52,429 nucleotides of DNA, taken from assembly GCF_001428665.1 (NCBI RefSeq), contig NZ_LMIJ01000034.1, forward strand, positions 1,759 to 54,187. Direction: 5' to 3'. Within the stretch, counting starts at the first letter, position 1. Every line of letters begins with the position of its first letter. A program made the position numbers and the translations under genes. Positions 8,525 to 16,760 of the stretch are shown here, one piece after another. This stretch comes from Acidovorax sp. Root219. Lineage in GTDB: Bacteria > Pseudomonadota > Gammaproteobacteria > Burkholderiales > Burkholderiaceae_C. The notes below the pieces were generated by a model. It ran no database searches, was not told the origin of the DNA, and saw nothing but the letters and a program-made list of their open reading frames with translations.

Positions 8525-9736
8525 ATGGGTGCCACACCAACCCCCACCGCCGCCGCCCTGCAGGGCGTGCGCGTGATCGAGATGGGCCAGCTGATCGCCG
8601 GCCCCTTCTGCGGCAAGACGCTGGGCGACTTTGGCGCCGAGGTCATCAAGATCGAAGCGCCAGAATCGGGCGACCCGCTGCGCAACTGGCGCCTGATCAA
8701 GGAGGGCACCTCCGTCTGGTGGCAGGTGCAGTCGCGCAACAAGCGCTCGGTGGCTTTGGATCTGCGACAGAAGGAGGGCCAGGACATCGCCCGCCAGCTG
8801 ATCGCCGAGGCCGACGTGCTGATCGAGAACTTTCGCCCCGGCACGCTGGAGGGCTGGGGCATGTCGCCCGAAGAGCTGCACCGCATCAACCCCGGGCTGG
8901 TGATGCTGCGCATCTCGGGCTACGGGCAGACCGGGCCCTACCGCGACCTGCCGGGTTTTGGCGCCATCGGCGAGGCCATGGGCGGCCTGCGCCACCTGAC
9001 GGGCGAGCCGGGCCGGGTGCCGGTGCGTGTGGGGGTGTCGATTGGCGACACGCTGGCGGCGCTGCACGGCGCCATCGGCGTGCTCACGGCGCTGTACCAC
9101 CGCAAGGTCAACGGCGGCCAGGGCCAGGTGATCGACGTGGCGCTGCACGAGGCCGTGTTCAACGTGATGGAAAGCCTGATCCCCGAGTACAGCGCCTTTG
9201 GCGCGGTGCGCGAGGCGGCGGGCAGCGCGCTGCCGGGCATTGCGCCCTCCAACGCCTACCCGTGCACCGACGGCTGGGTGCTGGTGGCGGGCAATGGCGA
9301 CAGCATCTTCAAGCGGCTGATGCAGGCCATCGGCCGGCCCGACCTGGGCGCCGCGCCCGACCTGGCCGACAACGCCGGCCGCGTGGCGCGCGTGGACGAG
9401 ATCGACGCCGCCATCGGCGCCTGGAGCGCGCCGCTCACCGTGCAGCAGGTGCTCGATGCCCTGGGCACGGCCCGCGTGCCGGCCGGCAAGGTCTACACCG
9501 CGCGCGACATTGCCGAAGACCCGCATTACAAGGCGCGCGACATGCTGCTCACGCAGGAGACGCGCGACGGCTACAGCGTGCAGGTGCCGGGCATCGTGCC
9601 CAAGCTCTCGGCCACGCCGGGCAGCATACGCAGCAGTGCACCGCACCTGGGCGACGATACCGATGCGGTGCTGGCCGAGGCGGGCCTGACGGCCGAGCAG
9701 ATCGCGCTGCTGCGCAGCAAGGGGGTGATCCAATGA
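8525..9736 (+). CDS. CaiB/BaiF-type (family III) CoA-transferase
   Basis: A 403-residue family III CoA-transferase. It moves CoA between a donor thioester and a carboxylic acid through an enzyme-bound aspartyl-CoA thioester. The N-terminal core carries LQGVRVIEMGQLIAGPFCGK and FGAEVIKIEAPESGDPLR. Asp175 in VGVSIGDTLAALHGA aligns with the catalytic aspartate. RPGTLEGWGMSPEEL and the GYGQTGPY motif are also typical. The start is supported by GGAGA at 8510-8514. The stop overlaps the ATG of the lyase gene (ATGA), so the two are coupled. Context suggests it activates an organic acid for the lyase; the exact acid cannot be read from sequence. Confidence 0.93.
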   Translation: MGATPTPTAAALQGVRVIEMGQLIAGPFCGKTLGDFGAEVIKIEAPESGDPLRNWRLIKEGTSVWWQVQSRNKRSVALDLRQKEGQDIARQLIAEADVLIENFRPGTLEGWGMSPEELHRINPGLVMLRISGYGQTGPYRDLPGFGAIGEAMGGLRHLTGEPGRVPVRVGVSIGDTLAALHGAIGVLTALYHRKVNGGQGQVIDVALHEAVFNVMESLIPEYSAFGAVREAAGSALPGIAPSNAYPCTDGWVLVAGNGDSIFKRLMQAIGRPDLGAAPDLADNAGRVARVDEIDAAIGAWSAPLTVQQVLDALGTARVPAGKVYTARDIAEDPHYKARDMLLTQETRDGYSVQVPGIVPKLSATPGSIRSSAPHLGDDTDAVLAEAGLTAEQIALLRSKGVIQ

Positions 9737-10755
9737 CTACCGCAACGCAAGTAGGTGGCGTATGGGCTGGCGCGGGCAAGCGCATCCACATGCAGGAGGT
9801 GGGCCTGCGCGACGGCTTGCAGATGGAGGCCACCTTTGTGCCCACGGAGGACAAGATCGCGCTGGCCAATGCGCTGTCCGACGCGGGCCTCTCCAAGATC
9901 GAGGTGACCTCGTTCACCTCGCCCACGGCCATCCCTGCGCTGCGCGATGCCGAGGTGGTGATGCGCGAGATCACGCGCCGCCCCGGCACCGTGTACACGG
10001 CCCTGGTGCCCAATGTGCGCGGGGCCGAGCGGGCCATCGAGTCGCGGGCCGATGAGCTCAACCTGGTCATGTCGGCCAGTGCCACGCACAACATCGCCAA
10101 CCTGCGCATGACGCAGGAGCATTCGTTCGCCGCGCTGGCCCAGGTTGTGGCCACGGCGCAGGCCGCGCGCGTGGCGGTCAACGTGTCGCTGTCGTGCGTG
10201 TTCGGCTGCCCGATGGAGGGCGAGGTTGCGCCCGAGGCCGTGTTCGGCTGGGTGCAGCGCTTCGTCGACCTGGGCGTGGGCGGCGTCACGCTGTGCGACA
10301 CCACGGGCATGGCCTACCCCACGCAGGTGGCGGCCATCACCGCGGCGGCGCGCGCGCGCTGGCCGGGTGTGGAGTTCACTTTGCACTTTCACAACACGCG
10401 CGGCATGGGCCTGGCCAATGTGCTGGCGGGCATCAGCGCCGGGGCCGACCGGTTCGACGCCTCACTGGGCGGCCTGGGCGGCTGCCCCTATGCGCCCGGC
10501 GCCAGCGGCAATGTGTGCAGCGAGGAGATCGTGCATGCGCTCGACTGCATGGGCTACGCCACCGGCGTGGATTTGCCGCGCCTGCTGGCCGCCGCGCAGC
10601 GCCTGCCCGCGCTGATCGGCCACGACATCCCCAGCCAGATCGCCAAGGCCGGGCCGCGCCTGGCGCTGCACCCGGTGCCGGGGGACTTCGAGGCGATCAA
10701 GGAAAGGGCGCTGGCGCGCGATAAAGAGCTGCTGGGGGGAGGGCGCGCCGCATAG
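9733..10755 (+). CDS. Hydroxymethylglutaryl-CoA lyase family protein
   Basis: A 340-residue TIM-barrel lyase of the HMG-CoA lyase group in the DRE-TIM superfamily. Visible are the metal and catalytic stretch EVGLRDGLQ (Arg26, Asp27), metal-binding HFHNTRGMGLAN (His218, His220), and the signature GGLGGCPYAPGASGN with catalytic Cys251. The classical reaction splits HMG-CoA into acetyl-CoA and acetoacetate. Related enzymes cleave citramalyl-CoA or similar thioesters, so the substrate is open. Coupling to a CoA-transferase rather than to leucine-degradation genes (no methylcrotonyl-CoA carboxylase or methylglutaconyl-CoA hydratase nearby) argues that the acid is imported and then activated. Confidence 0.93.
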   Translation: MTTATQVGGVWAGAGKRIHMQEVGLRDGLQMEATFVPTEDKIALANALSDAGLSKIEVTSFTSPTAIPALRDAEVVMREITRRPGTVYTALVPNVRGAERAIESRADELNLVMSASATHNIANLRMTQEHSFAALAQVVATAQAARVAVNVSLSCVFGCPMEGEVAPEAVFGWVQRFVDLGVGGVTLCDTTGMAYPTQVAAITAAARARWPGVEFTLHFHNTRGMGLANVLAGISAGADRFDASLGGLGGCPYAPGASGNVCSEEIVHALDCMGYATGVDLPRLLAAAQRLPALIGHDIPSQIAKAGPRLALHPVPGDFEAIKERALARDKELLGGGRAA

Positions 10756-10824
10756 CCAGGCCCCCCACCCGTTACCACGCTGTTCTGGTTCATTCAAAGA
10801 AAACGATAGACAGGAGACAAGACC

Positions 10825-11820
10825 ATGAGCGATTCGAGACCCCATTTCAGCCTGCCGCGCAGGCTGGTGTTTGCCGCAGTGCTGTGCACCATGGCGTTCA
10901 CCGCCACCGCGCAGGATGCCGCCAAGTTCCCCGGCAAGCCCCTCACCGTGGTCGTGCCCCAGGCCGCGGGCGGCGCCAACGACGCGATTGCGCGCGTGCT
11001 GGCGCAAAAGCTCAGCGAGCAGCTGGGCCAGCCAGTGGTGGTGGACAACCGCCCCGGCGCGGGCGGCAACGTGGGCACGGCCTACACCGCCAAGACCAAG
11101 GCCGACGGCTACACCCTGCTGGTGACGGCCGACAGCGCCCAGGTCATCAACCCCTGGCTGTACAAGAGCACCGGGTTCGACCCGGTCAAGGACTTCGAGC
11201 CCGTGGCGCCGCTGGCCACGGCGGGCTATGTGCTGGTGGCGCACCCGTCCTTTCCGGCCAAGAACATGGCCGAGCTGATCGCCGTGGCCAAGGCCAGCCC
11301 GGGCAAGTATTCGATCGCCTCGGCCGGCAACGGCACCCTCAACCACCTGATCGGCGAGATGCTGCAAAAGGCCGCTGGCATCGAGCTGCAGCACATTCCC
11401 TACAAGGGCTCTGCCGCCGCAGCCACCGACGTGGTGGGCGGGCAGGTGCCGCTGTCGGTGCAGAGCCTGCCGTCGTCGATTGCCTTCATCAAGGCCGGCA
11501 AGCTCAAGGTGCTGGGCGTCGTCAATGAAAAGCGCGTGGCCGCGCTGCCCGATGCGCCCACCATGGGCGAAACGCTCAAGGGCTTTGGGCAAACGCCCTG
11601 GTACGGCATGTTCGCGCCCGCTGGCACCCCGCCCGCCGTGGTGGCCTTGCTGCAGGCCGAGGTGGCCAAGGCCCTGGACCACAAGGACGTGATCGACAAA
11701 CTGGCCAACGTGGGTTGCGAGCCGTTCAAGGGCACGTCGGCGCAGCTGGGCACGCTGGTCAAGGACGACCTGGCGCGCTGGCACAGGGTGGTTCAGGACA
11801 CGGGCGCAAAGGTCGACTGA
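10825..11820 (+). CDS. Bug/TctC-family periplasmic binding protein 1
   Basis: A 331-residue extracytoplasmic solute receptor of the tripartite tricarboxylate transporter family. A Sec signal peptide ends near FTATAQDA. The mature protein has the family pattern: KPLTVVVPQAAGGANDAIARVLAQKLSEQLGQPVVVDNRPGAGGN, ADGYTLLV, FDPVKDFEPVAPLA, LQHIPYKGSAAA and LPDAPTMGE. Bug proteins hold carboxylates by water-mediated contacts in two cleft loops. ACAGGAGAC lies just before the ATG. No TctA or TctB membrane genes are present, so it must use a transporter encoded elsewhere or act as a sensor. Confidence 0.93.
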   Translation: MSDSRPHFSLPRRLVFAAVLCTMAFTATAQDAAKFPGKPLTVVVPQAAGGANDAIARVLAQKLSEQLGQPVVVDNRPGAGGNVGTAYTAKTKADGYTLLVTADSAQVINPWLYKSTGFDPVKDFEPVAPLATAGYVLVAHPSFPAKNMAELIAVAKASPGKYSIASAGNGTLNHLIGEMLQKAAGIELQHIPYKGSAAAATDVVGGQVPLSVQSLPSSIAFIKAGKLKVLGVVNEKRVAALPDAPTMGETLKGFGQTPWYGMFAPAGTPPAVVALLQAEVAKALDHKDVIDKLANVGCEPFKGTSAQLGTLVKDDLARWHRVVQDTGAKVD

Positions 11821-11890
11821 CGCCCGAGCAGCACCCCCTTCGAGATTCATTGGCAACTGAAACAACTGAGATAACGGAGACACATCCCTC

Positions 11891-12877
11891 ATGACAACGA
11901 CCCGCAAACAATTCACCCTTCTGGCCTTGGCCGCACTGGCCGCGAGCCTTGGCGGCAGCGCCTTTGCCCAGGGCGGCAGCACCTACCCCGCCAAGCCCGT
12001 CACCCTGGTCGTGCCCACGGCGGCAGGCGGCACCACCGACCTGTCGGCCCGCATGCTGGCGCAGGCGCTGGGCCCGGTGCTGGGCCAGTCGGTCATTGCC
12101 GACAACAAGGGCGGCGGCAACGGCTCCATCGCGGCCAGCGCCGTCAAGCGTGCCGAGCCCGATGGCTACACCCTGCTCATGCAGTACTCGGGCTACCACG
12201 TCATCTCGCCCCACCTCACCAAGCAAAAGCAGTGGGAGCAGAGCGACTTCCAGCCCGTGGCCAACGTGATCTCGGCCCCGCAGATCATCGTGGTGCGCAA
12301 CGACCTGCCGGTGAAGACCCTGGCCGAGCTCATTGCCTATGCCAAGGCCAACCCCGGCAAGCTCAACTACGCCTCGTCGGGCAACGGCTCGCTGCAGCAC
12401 GTGACCGGCGCCATGCTGGAGCAGCAGGGCGGCGTGAAGATGGTGCACGTGCCCTACAAAGGCACCGGCCCCGCGCTGCAGGACCTGCTGGGTGGCCAGG
12501 TGGACCTGACCTTTGGCACCGCGCCGCCCTTCATGCCCCACATCGCCGCCGGCAAGCTGCGCGTGCTGGCCGTGACCGGCAAGGAGCGCCTGCCCAGCCT
12601 GCCCGATGCGCCCACCACCGCCGAGGCCGGCTACCCCAAGGTGGACGCCACCTCCTGGTTCGCCGTGTTCGCCCCGGCCGCCGTGCCCAAGCCCGTGATC
12701 GACAAGCTCGCCGCCGACATCCGCACCGTGGTGCAGAGCCCCGCCTTCAAGCAAAAGGCCCAGGAGCAGGGCGCCACGGCCGACTACCAGACGCCGCAGC
12801 AACTGGGTGACAAGGCCAAGGTGGAGCTGGCGAACTGGGCGACGGTGGTGAAGACCTCCAAGATCGAAGCCGAGTAA
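11891..12877 (+). CDS. Bug/TctC-family periplasmic binding protein 2
   Basis: A 328-residue second Bug receptor 70 bases after the first, with its own CGGAGAC site. A signal peptide ends at GGSAFAQGG. The mature part shows KPVTLVVPTAAGGTTDLSARMLAQALGPVLGQ, VIADNKGGGNG, PDGYTLLMQ, VHVPYKGTGPALQDLLGGQVDL and LPDAPTTAEAGY. The divergence from its neighbour in the binding-loop regions suggests a different ligand rather than a recent duplication. It closes the operon that starts with the CoA-transferase. Confidence 0.93.
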   Translation: MTTTRKQFTLLALAALAASLGGSAFAQGGSTYPAKPVTLVVPTAAGGTTDLSARMLAQALGPVLGQSVIADNKGGGNGSIAASAVKRAEPDGYTLLMQYSGYHVISPHLTKQKQWEQSDFQPVANVISAPQIIVVRNDLPVKTLAELIAYAKANPGKLNYASSGNGSLQHVTGAMLEQQGGVKMVHVPYKGTGPALQDLLGGQVDLTFGTAPPFMPHIAAGKLRVLAVTGKERLPSLPDAPTTAEAGYPKVDATSWFAVFAPAAVPKPVIDKLAADIRTVVQSPAFKQKAQEQGATADYQTPQQLGDKAKVELANWATVVKTSKIEAE

Positions 12878-12937
12878 GACGGCTTGGTCAACGCGTCTGC
12901 AGGCTCACCCGTTGAGCAGGCAGGCTGCAAGCGCCAG

Positions 12938-12963
12938 AAGGGCCCGCCGCGTGCGGGCCTTTG
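12938..12963 (+). terminator. Terminator of the CoA-transferase/Bug operon
   Basis: A GC-rich stem with GGGCCCGC (12940-12947) opposite GCGGGCC (12953-12959) and flanking A/T pairs, loop CGCGT, followed by TTTG. It lies about 60 bases after the second Bug gene. The T run is short. Confidence 0.65.
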
Positions 12964-13055
12964 TCATGGGGGTGTCTTTCAGCGTCAAACTTCCGCATCT
13001 GTTTCGCATCCAAACGACCATGCCGCTGACCCACGCCCACTCTCTCGGCCATGCC

Positions 13056-13447
13056 ATGGTCCACCGCATCCGCCGGTCACTGGTGCTACCCGGCGCCTTG
13101 CTCCCCTGGCGGCCATCGCCATCATCTGCACCCTGTCTCCGATGAAAGAAGCCAGTGCCCAAGGCCTGGGTTGCGGCGGACTGCTGGTGGGCGCGGGCGA
13201 CTCGCGCGCCAGCCTGGTCATGAAGTGCGGCCAGCCGTTTGCCACCGACACGGTGTGCATCCGCGTCCCGCGCGTCGTGTGGACCGTGCCCATGCACCCG
13301 CGCGAGGCGCCGCGCCAGATCGTGACCGAGCAGTGTGAATACGTCGACGAGTGGACCTACCACCGCGGCCCGGGCAACTTCATGTCGGTGGTGCGGCTGC
13401 AGAACGGGGCGGTGTCGCAGATACGGGATGGGGCGCGGGTGCCGTGA
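13056..13447 (+). CDS. DUF2845 small secreted protein, signal peptide split by a probable 1-base frameshift
   Basis: The 3' part encodes GLGCGGLLVGAGDSRASLVMKCG, the core of DUF2845, followed by the cysteine-containing tail EQCEYVDEWTYHRGPGNFM and VVRLQNGAVSQI. DUF2845 proteins are small and periplasmic, of unknown role. In this frame the hydrophobic stretch LAAIAIICTLSP has no good start. One frame over, ATG at 13056 opens MVHRIRRSLVLPGALLP. Adding one C to the CCCC run at 13103-13106 joins both into a normal signal peptide cleaved near SAQ-GLGCGG and a product of about 130 residues. Read literally, only a form from ATG 13142, without a signal, would be made. Confidence 0.65.
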
Positions 13448-13504
13448 CCGGGCGCCTCTGGTACTTCACGGGGCAGGTCCCGCATCGAATGCAAAATTCA
13501 CCCC

Positions 13505-13897
13505 ATGCCAACGACCCTACTACAGTGCACCATCCTCGTCGCGGCGGCCATGGCGTCGGCCACGGCTGCCGCGCGGACATACAACGACTACCTCGTCGTG
13601 AGCGAGGCCAAGCAGGCCGCTGCCGACGCCCTGCCTGATCCCAAGAGCGTGCGGTTTCGCGGTTTGTTCCTGTCGGAGCATGGTGATTCCAAAATCACGC
13701 TGTGTGGCGAGATCAACGGCAAGGACCGAACGGGCAGGTACACGGGGTTCAGGCGCTTCCTGGTCGAGGACACACTGGACTCGATGTTCGACCCCCAGGC
13801 CGGCCCGGGGGCAACGCCGGGGGAGGCCATGCTGCAGGGGATTTTTGGCCGCGTCCACCAGCGGGTGTGCTCCAACAAGGTCAAGGATGTGCGGTAG
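13505..13897 (+). CDS. Small secreted protein of unknown function
   Basis: A 130-residue protein with an N-terminal signal peptide (MPTTLLQCTILVAAAMASATAAA, cleaved near TAAA-RTY). The mature domain contains ALPDPKSVRFRGLFLSE, ITLCGEINGKDRTGRYTGFRRF and a late Cys in HQRVCSN, so one disulphide is possible. The D-P-x-S-V-x-F-R ... L-C-G-E-I-N-x-K ... G-x-Y-x-G-F-x-R-F pattern is one seen in small uncharacterised exported proteins of Proteobacteria. It follows the DUF2845 gene on the same strand by 57 bases. No function is assigned. Confidence 0.75.
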   Translation: MPTTLLQCTILVAAAMASATAAARTYNDYLVVSEAKQAAADALPDPKSVRFRGLFLSEHGDSKITLCGEINGKDRTGRYTGFRRFLVEDTLDSMFDPQAGPGATPGEAMLQGIFGRVHQRVCSNKVKDVR

Positions 13898-13957
13898 GGC
13901 CAGGGATCGGCAACATGCCCATCGGCTTCGCGCGGCCCCATTACCCCAACGCACGGC

Positions 13958-14584
13958 TCACTGCTCATCCTGCGCATAGATCTGCGGCGCCACGCCGAAC
14001 ACCCCCGCCAGCAGGTCGCGTACCTGCGCATAGCGGGGCTGCTTGGGAATGAGCTCCACCATGCGCGGCGGACAGGGCCGCAGGTTGATGAAGATGCCGA
14101 ACTGGCACAGGCACATGAACGACACCTCGGGCATGGGCGCGTCGTCCCATTTCAGCAGCGCATTGCCTTCGCGGGCAGCGTCGATGACCAGCTCCATCAG
14201 TGTGCGCACGGGGTGGCCGGCGGGCAGGGCGAGCCTGTAGCCGTAGTCGCCCTCGATGGTGGACCAGTCGTAGAGCTTGTCCGTGAAGGGCAGGGAGCGG
14301 TTCTGGTAGGTCTGGTAGTGCGCAACGACCTCGTCTGCCGAGCCGAAGGTGATGGTCTGGAACAGGTCGTAGAAATGGTCGCCGACGATGTCGGGGTCCA
14401 CCTGGGCATCTTCTTGCGGCGTGCGCGGGGTGTTGGCCAGGTCGCTTTGGAAGAAGGCGTCGATCTCGGGGCGCAGGGTGTCGAGGGACACGTAGCCTGC
14501 GCTGATCAGCGCGTTCAGCAAGCTCTTGAATTCGGCGGTGGTCATCGCCTCGAAGTTGGGTTTACCCAGCACCACACCTGTCAT
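13958..14584 (-). CDS. Cytoplasmic protein of unknown function
   Basis: A 208-residue acidic protein with no signal peptide and no membrane segment. AAGGATT lies about 8 bases before the ATG, and codon use is normal for this DNA. It is rich in aromatic residues (DHFYDLFQTITFGSADEVVAHYQTYQNRSLPFTDKLYDW) and has a C-terminal cysteine pair in FMCLCQFGIFINLRPCPPRMVEL. I do not recognise a domain. It is convergent with the small secreted protein gene and lies upstream of, and parallel to, the TetR gene of the efflux pump, from which it is 103 bases away. Confidence 0.75.
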   Translation of the reverse strand: MTGVVLGKPNFEAMTTAEFKSLLNALISAGYVSLDTLRPEIDAFFQSDLANTPRTPQEDAQVDPDIVGDHFYDLFQTITFGSADEVVAHYQTYQNRSLPFTDKLYDWSTIEGDYGYRLALPAGHPVRTLMELVIDAAREGNALLKWDDAPMPEVSFMCLCQFGIFINLRPCPPRMVELIPKQPRYAQVRDLLAGVFGVAPQIYAQDEQ

Positions 14585-14687
14585 CGGGAATCCTTGTCAA
14601 TAAACGGAGAATATTTTCGTCTGTTTGCAGGGTCACCGTGCTGAGGGGCCGGGTGTGCAGTGTGACCCTGGTCGCCGCTGAATTTTG

Positions 14688-15335
14688 CTATCTCTCAGCA
14701 TCATCGTTGCAGTGCTTTGTTGCCGATGGCGGCGCATACGCCCTGGCAAAAGTGGCCAGCGCACGCTCGGCTACACCTTGCATCTCCTGCTCCGTCAGGG
14801 GCGGTGGGTTGCGGTAGTACCAGCGCAGCTGGGTTTCTGCGTTGAGCAGCGAGAAAAGCTGCAGCGCCGCCACCTGCGGGTCCTCCATGCGCAGGTGGCC
14901 GTTGTCCATGGCAGCGCGCAAGAACTCCGCCAGTTCGCAAGCGCCCCGTTGGGGCCCTGCCTCGTAGAACAGCTCGCCCATGTTCGAGTGCCCCGCCTCG
15001 GCCAGCACCATGCGGTGGGTGGCCAGCATTTGCGGGCTGCACAGAAACTGCACCAGCTTGTTGCAAAAGCTGCCCAGCACCTCATGGATGCCGCTGCGGA
15101 TGTCGTGGGCCGCCAGTTCATCGAAGGCGGTGCGGATGTGCCTCTCGCCCGCTGCCAGGGTAACCGCCTGAAAAAGGGCCTCCTTGGACGGGTAGTAGCC
15201 GTAGATGGTGGATTTGGAGCCCCCGATGCGGCGAACGATCTCGGCGATGGAGGCGCGTTCGAAGCCAAGTTCCAGAAAAACCTCCGAGGCGACCTCCAGG
15301 ATCGCCTCGCGGCGCGCTTCCGTCCGGACCTTCAT
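14688..15335 (-). CDS. TetR-family repressor of the RND efflux pump (AcrR-like)
   Basis: A 215-residue TetR regulator. Residues 5-55 form the DNA-binding domain (RREAILEVASEVFLELGFE, IAEIVRRIGGSKSTIYGYYPSKEALF). The rest is a helical ligand-binding and dimerisation domain ending near TEQEMQGVAERALATFARAY. It is divergent from acrA with 165 bases between, and a palindromic operator lies over the start of the acrA transcript. It is expected to repress the pump and probably itself, and to be released by pump substrates. Confidence 0.92.
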   Translation of the reverse strand: MKVRTEARREAILEVASEVFLELGFERASIAEIVRRIGGSKSTIYGYYPSKEALFQAVTLAAGERHIRTAFDELAAHDIRSGIHEVLGSFCNKLVQFLCSPQMLATHRMVLAEAGHSNMGELFYEAGPQRGACELAEFLRAAMDNGHLRMEDPQVAALQLFSLLNAETQLRWYYRNPPPLTEQEMQGVAERALATFARAYAPPSATKHCNDDAER

Positions 15336-15372
15336 GTTGTCTCCTTAAGTGTACCGATGGGTCCATTTTTGC

Positions 15373-15402
15373 TTGACAGGCGGGCTGTGTCAATTCGATA
15401 AT
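15373..15402 (+). promoter_or_regulatory. Promoter of the efflux operon
   Basis: TTGACA at 15373-15378 is a perfect -35 box and GATAAT at 15397-15402 is a 5/6 match to the -10 box, with an 18-base spacer. Transcription should start near 15409, directly before the operator palindrome. Confidence 0.8.
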
Positions 15403-15412
15403 TAACAATACC

Positions 15413-15426
15413 GTACCGTTCGGTAC
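15413..15426. promoter_or_regulatory. TetR operator at the efflux promoter
   Basis: GTACCGTTCGGTAC has perfect 6-bp arms around TT and lies just downstream of the -10 box, where a bound repressor would block transcription. A single half-site GTACCGA occurs at 15351-15357 near the tetR start, which would fit autoregulation. Confidence 0.75.
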
Positions 15427-15500
15427 AGTTAAAACCTTCATTTTTGACCTTTTTGTGTCTGCCTGGCATTGCGAGATGCCTGGGCCCAGGAGCTCTTTCC

Positions 15501-16739
15501 ATGCGCATGCATACCGCTATTCAACGACCCGTGGCCTGGATGGCTGCCGTTTCAGCCCTGGCGCTGGCGGCCTGTGGCGAAGCACCCCAGCCCCCTGCCG
15601 CGGGGGGCCAGGGCGTCCCCCAGGTCAGCGTGGTCACCGTGCAGCCCCAGCGCCTGCCGCTGACGACCGAGTTGCCGGGCCGTGTCGCCCCCGCCCTGAT
15701 TGCCGAGGTGCGGCCCCAGATCACGGGGCTGGTGCTGCAGCGCCGCTTCAAGGAGGGCAGCGACGTGAAGGCGGGCGATGTGCTGTACCAGATCGATCCT
15801 GCGGTGTACCGCGCCAATGTGGACAGCGCCCAGGCCACGCTGTCCAAGTCCGAAGCCAATCTGGTCACGGTGCGGCTCAAGGCGGGGCGGTTCAAGGAGT
15901 TGGCTGCCATCAAGGCGGTGAGCCAGCAGGATGCGGACGATGCTGCTGCTGCGCTGCTGCAGGCCGAGGCGGAGGTCAGCTCTGCCAAGTCGGCGTTGCA
16001 AACGCAGCGCATCAACCTGGACTACACCCGCATCACGTCGCCCATCAGTGGGCGCATCGGGCGCTCGGCGGTGACGCCGGGTGCGCTGGTGACGGCGAAC
16101 CAGGCCAACGCCCTGGCCACGGTGCAGCAGCTGAACCCGATCTATGTGGATGTGACCCAGTCCACGACCGCACTGCTGGCGCTCAGGCGGTCCATGGATG
16201 CGGGCACTCTCAAGAGCGGGACGGCCAAGGTACGGCTGGTGCTGGAGGACGGCAGTGTCTATGCGCAGGCCGGAACGCTGCAGTTTTCCGACGTGACGGT
16301 GGACCAGGCCACCGGGGCGGTGACCTTGCGCGCCGAGTTCCCCAACCCGCGTGCAGAGCTGCTGCCCGGCATGTATGCGCGCGCCGTGCTGGAAGAGGGC
16401 GTGCTGGAGCAGGCCTTGCTGGTGCCGCAACCGGCCGTGGGCCGCGATGCCACGGGCCAGCCCTATGCCTTCGTGCTGGGCAGCGATGGCAAGCTGGAGC
16501 AGCGTGCCTTGGTCACCGACCGTGCGGTGGGCGAGCAGTGGCTGGTGCGCGACGGGCTCAAGGCAGGCGACGTGGTCGTGGTCGAGGGCCAGCAAAAGGT
16601 GCGCGCCGGCCAGCCGGTGCAGCCGCAGCCCTACGCGCCTGCCCCATCGCACAAGCCGGCTGCCACCCAGAAGGTGGCGGCCACCAGCACCGCTGCTGCT
16701 GCCCCCGGCGCTACCGCCGCCACCGCCGCGGCCCATTGA
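15501..16739 (+). CDS. RND efflux periplasmic adaptor lipoprotein (AcrA/MexA family)
   Basis: A 412-residue membrane fusion protein linking the inner-membrane pump to the outer-membrane channel. ATG 15501 is preferred because AGGAG (15488-15492) precedes it and it gives a lipoprotein signal with lipobox LAAC (Cys25). Next come the lipoyl/barrel-sandwich part (LPGRVAPALIAEVRPQITG, FKEGSDVKAGDVLYQID), a coiled hairpin (about residues 95-160), YTRITSPISGRIGRS and the beta-barrel domain. The C-terminal tail is Ala/Pro/Thr-rich and low in complexity. It is the first gene of a three-gene operon, 21 bases from the pump gene. Confidence 0.95.
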   Translation: MRMHTAIQRPVAWMAAVSALALAACGEAPQPPAAGGQGVPQVSVVTVQPQRLPLTTELPGRVAPALIAEVRPQITGLVLQRRFKEGSDVKAGDVLYQIDPAVYRANVDSAQATLSKSEANLVTVRLKAGRFKELAAIKAVSQQDADDAAAALLQAEAEVSSAKSALQTQRINLDYTRITSPISGRIGRSAVTPGALVTANQANALATVQQLNPIYVDVTQSTTALLALRRSMDAGTLKSGTAKVRLVLEDGSVYAQAGTLQFSDVTVDQATGAVTLRAEFPNPRAELLPGMYARAVLEEGVLEQALLVPQPAVGRDATGQPYAFVLGSDGKLEQRALVTDRAVGEQWLVRDGLKAGDVVVVEGQQKVRAGQPVQPQPYAPAPSHKPAATQKVAATSTAAAAPGATAATAAAH

Positions 16740-16760
16740 GCACCGCCAACAGAGACCACC

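Noticed and set aside
6369..8540. A 723-codon minus-strand frame covering earP and the LysR region
   Set aside because: Only its 3' half (earP from 7469) is real; the 5' part is an Arg/Pro-rich shadow of the LysR gene in another frame.
10825..12877. Two adjacent Bug genes considered as a complete tripartite transporter
   Set aside because: Neither TctA nor TctB membrane proteins are encoded in the window.
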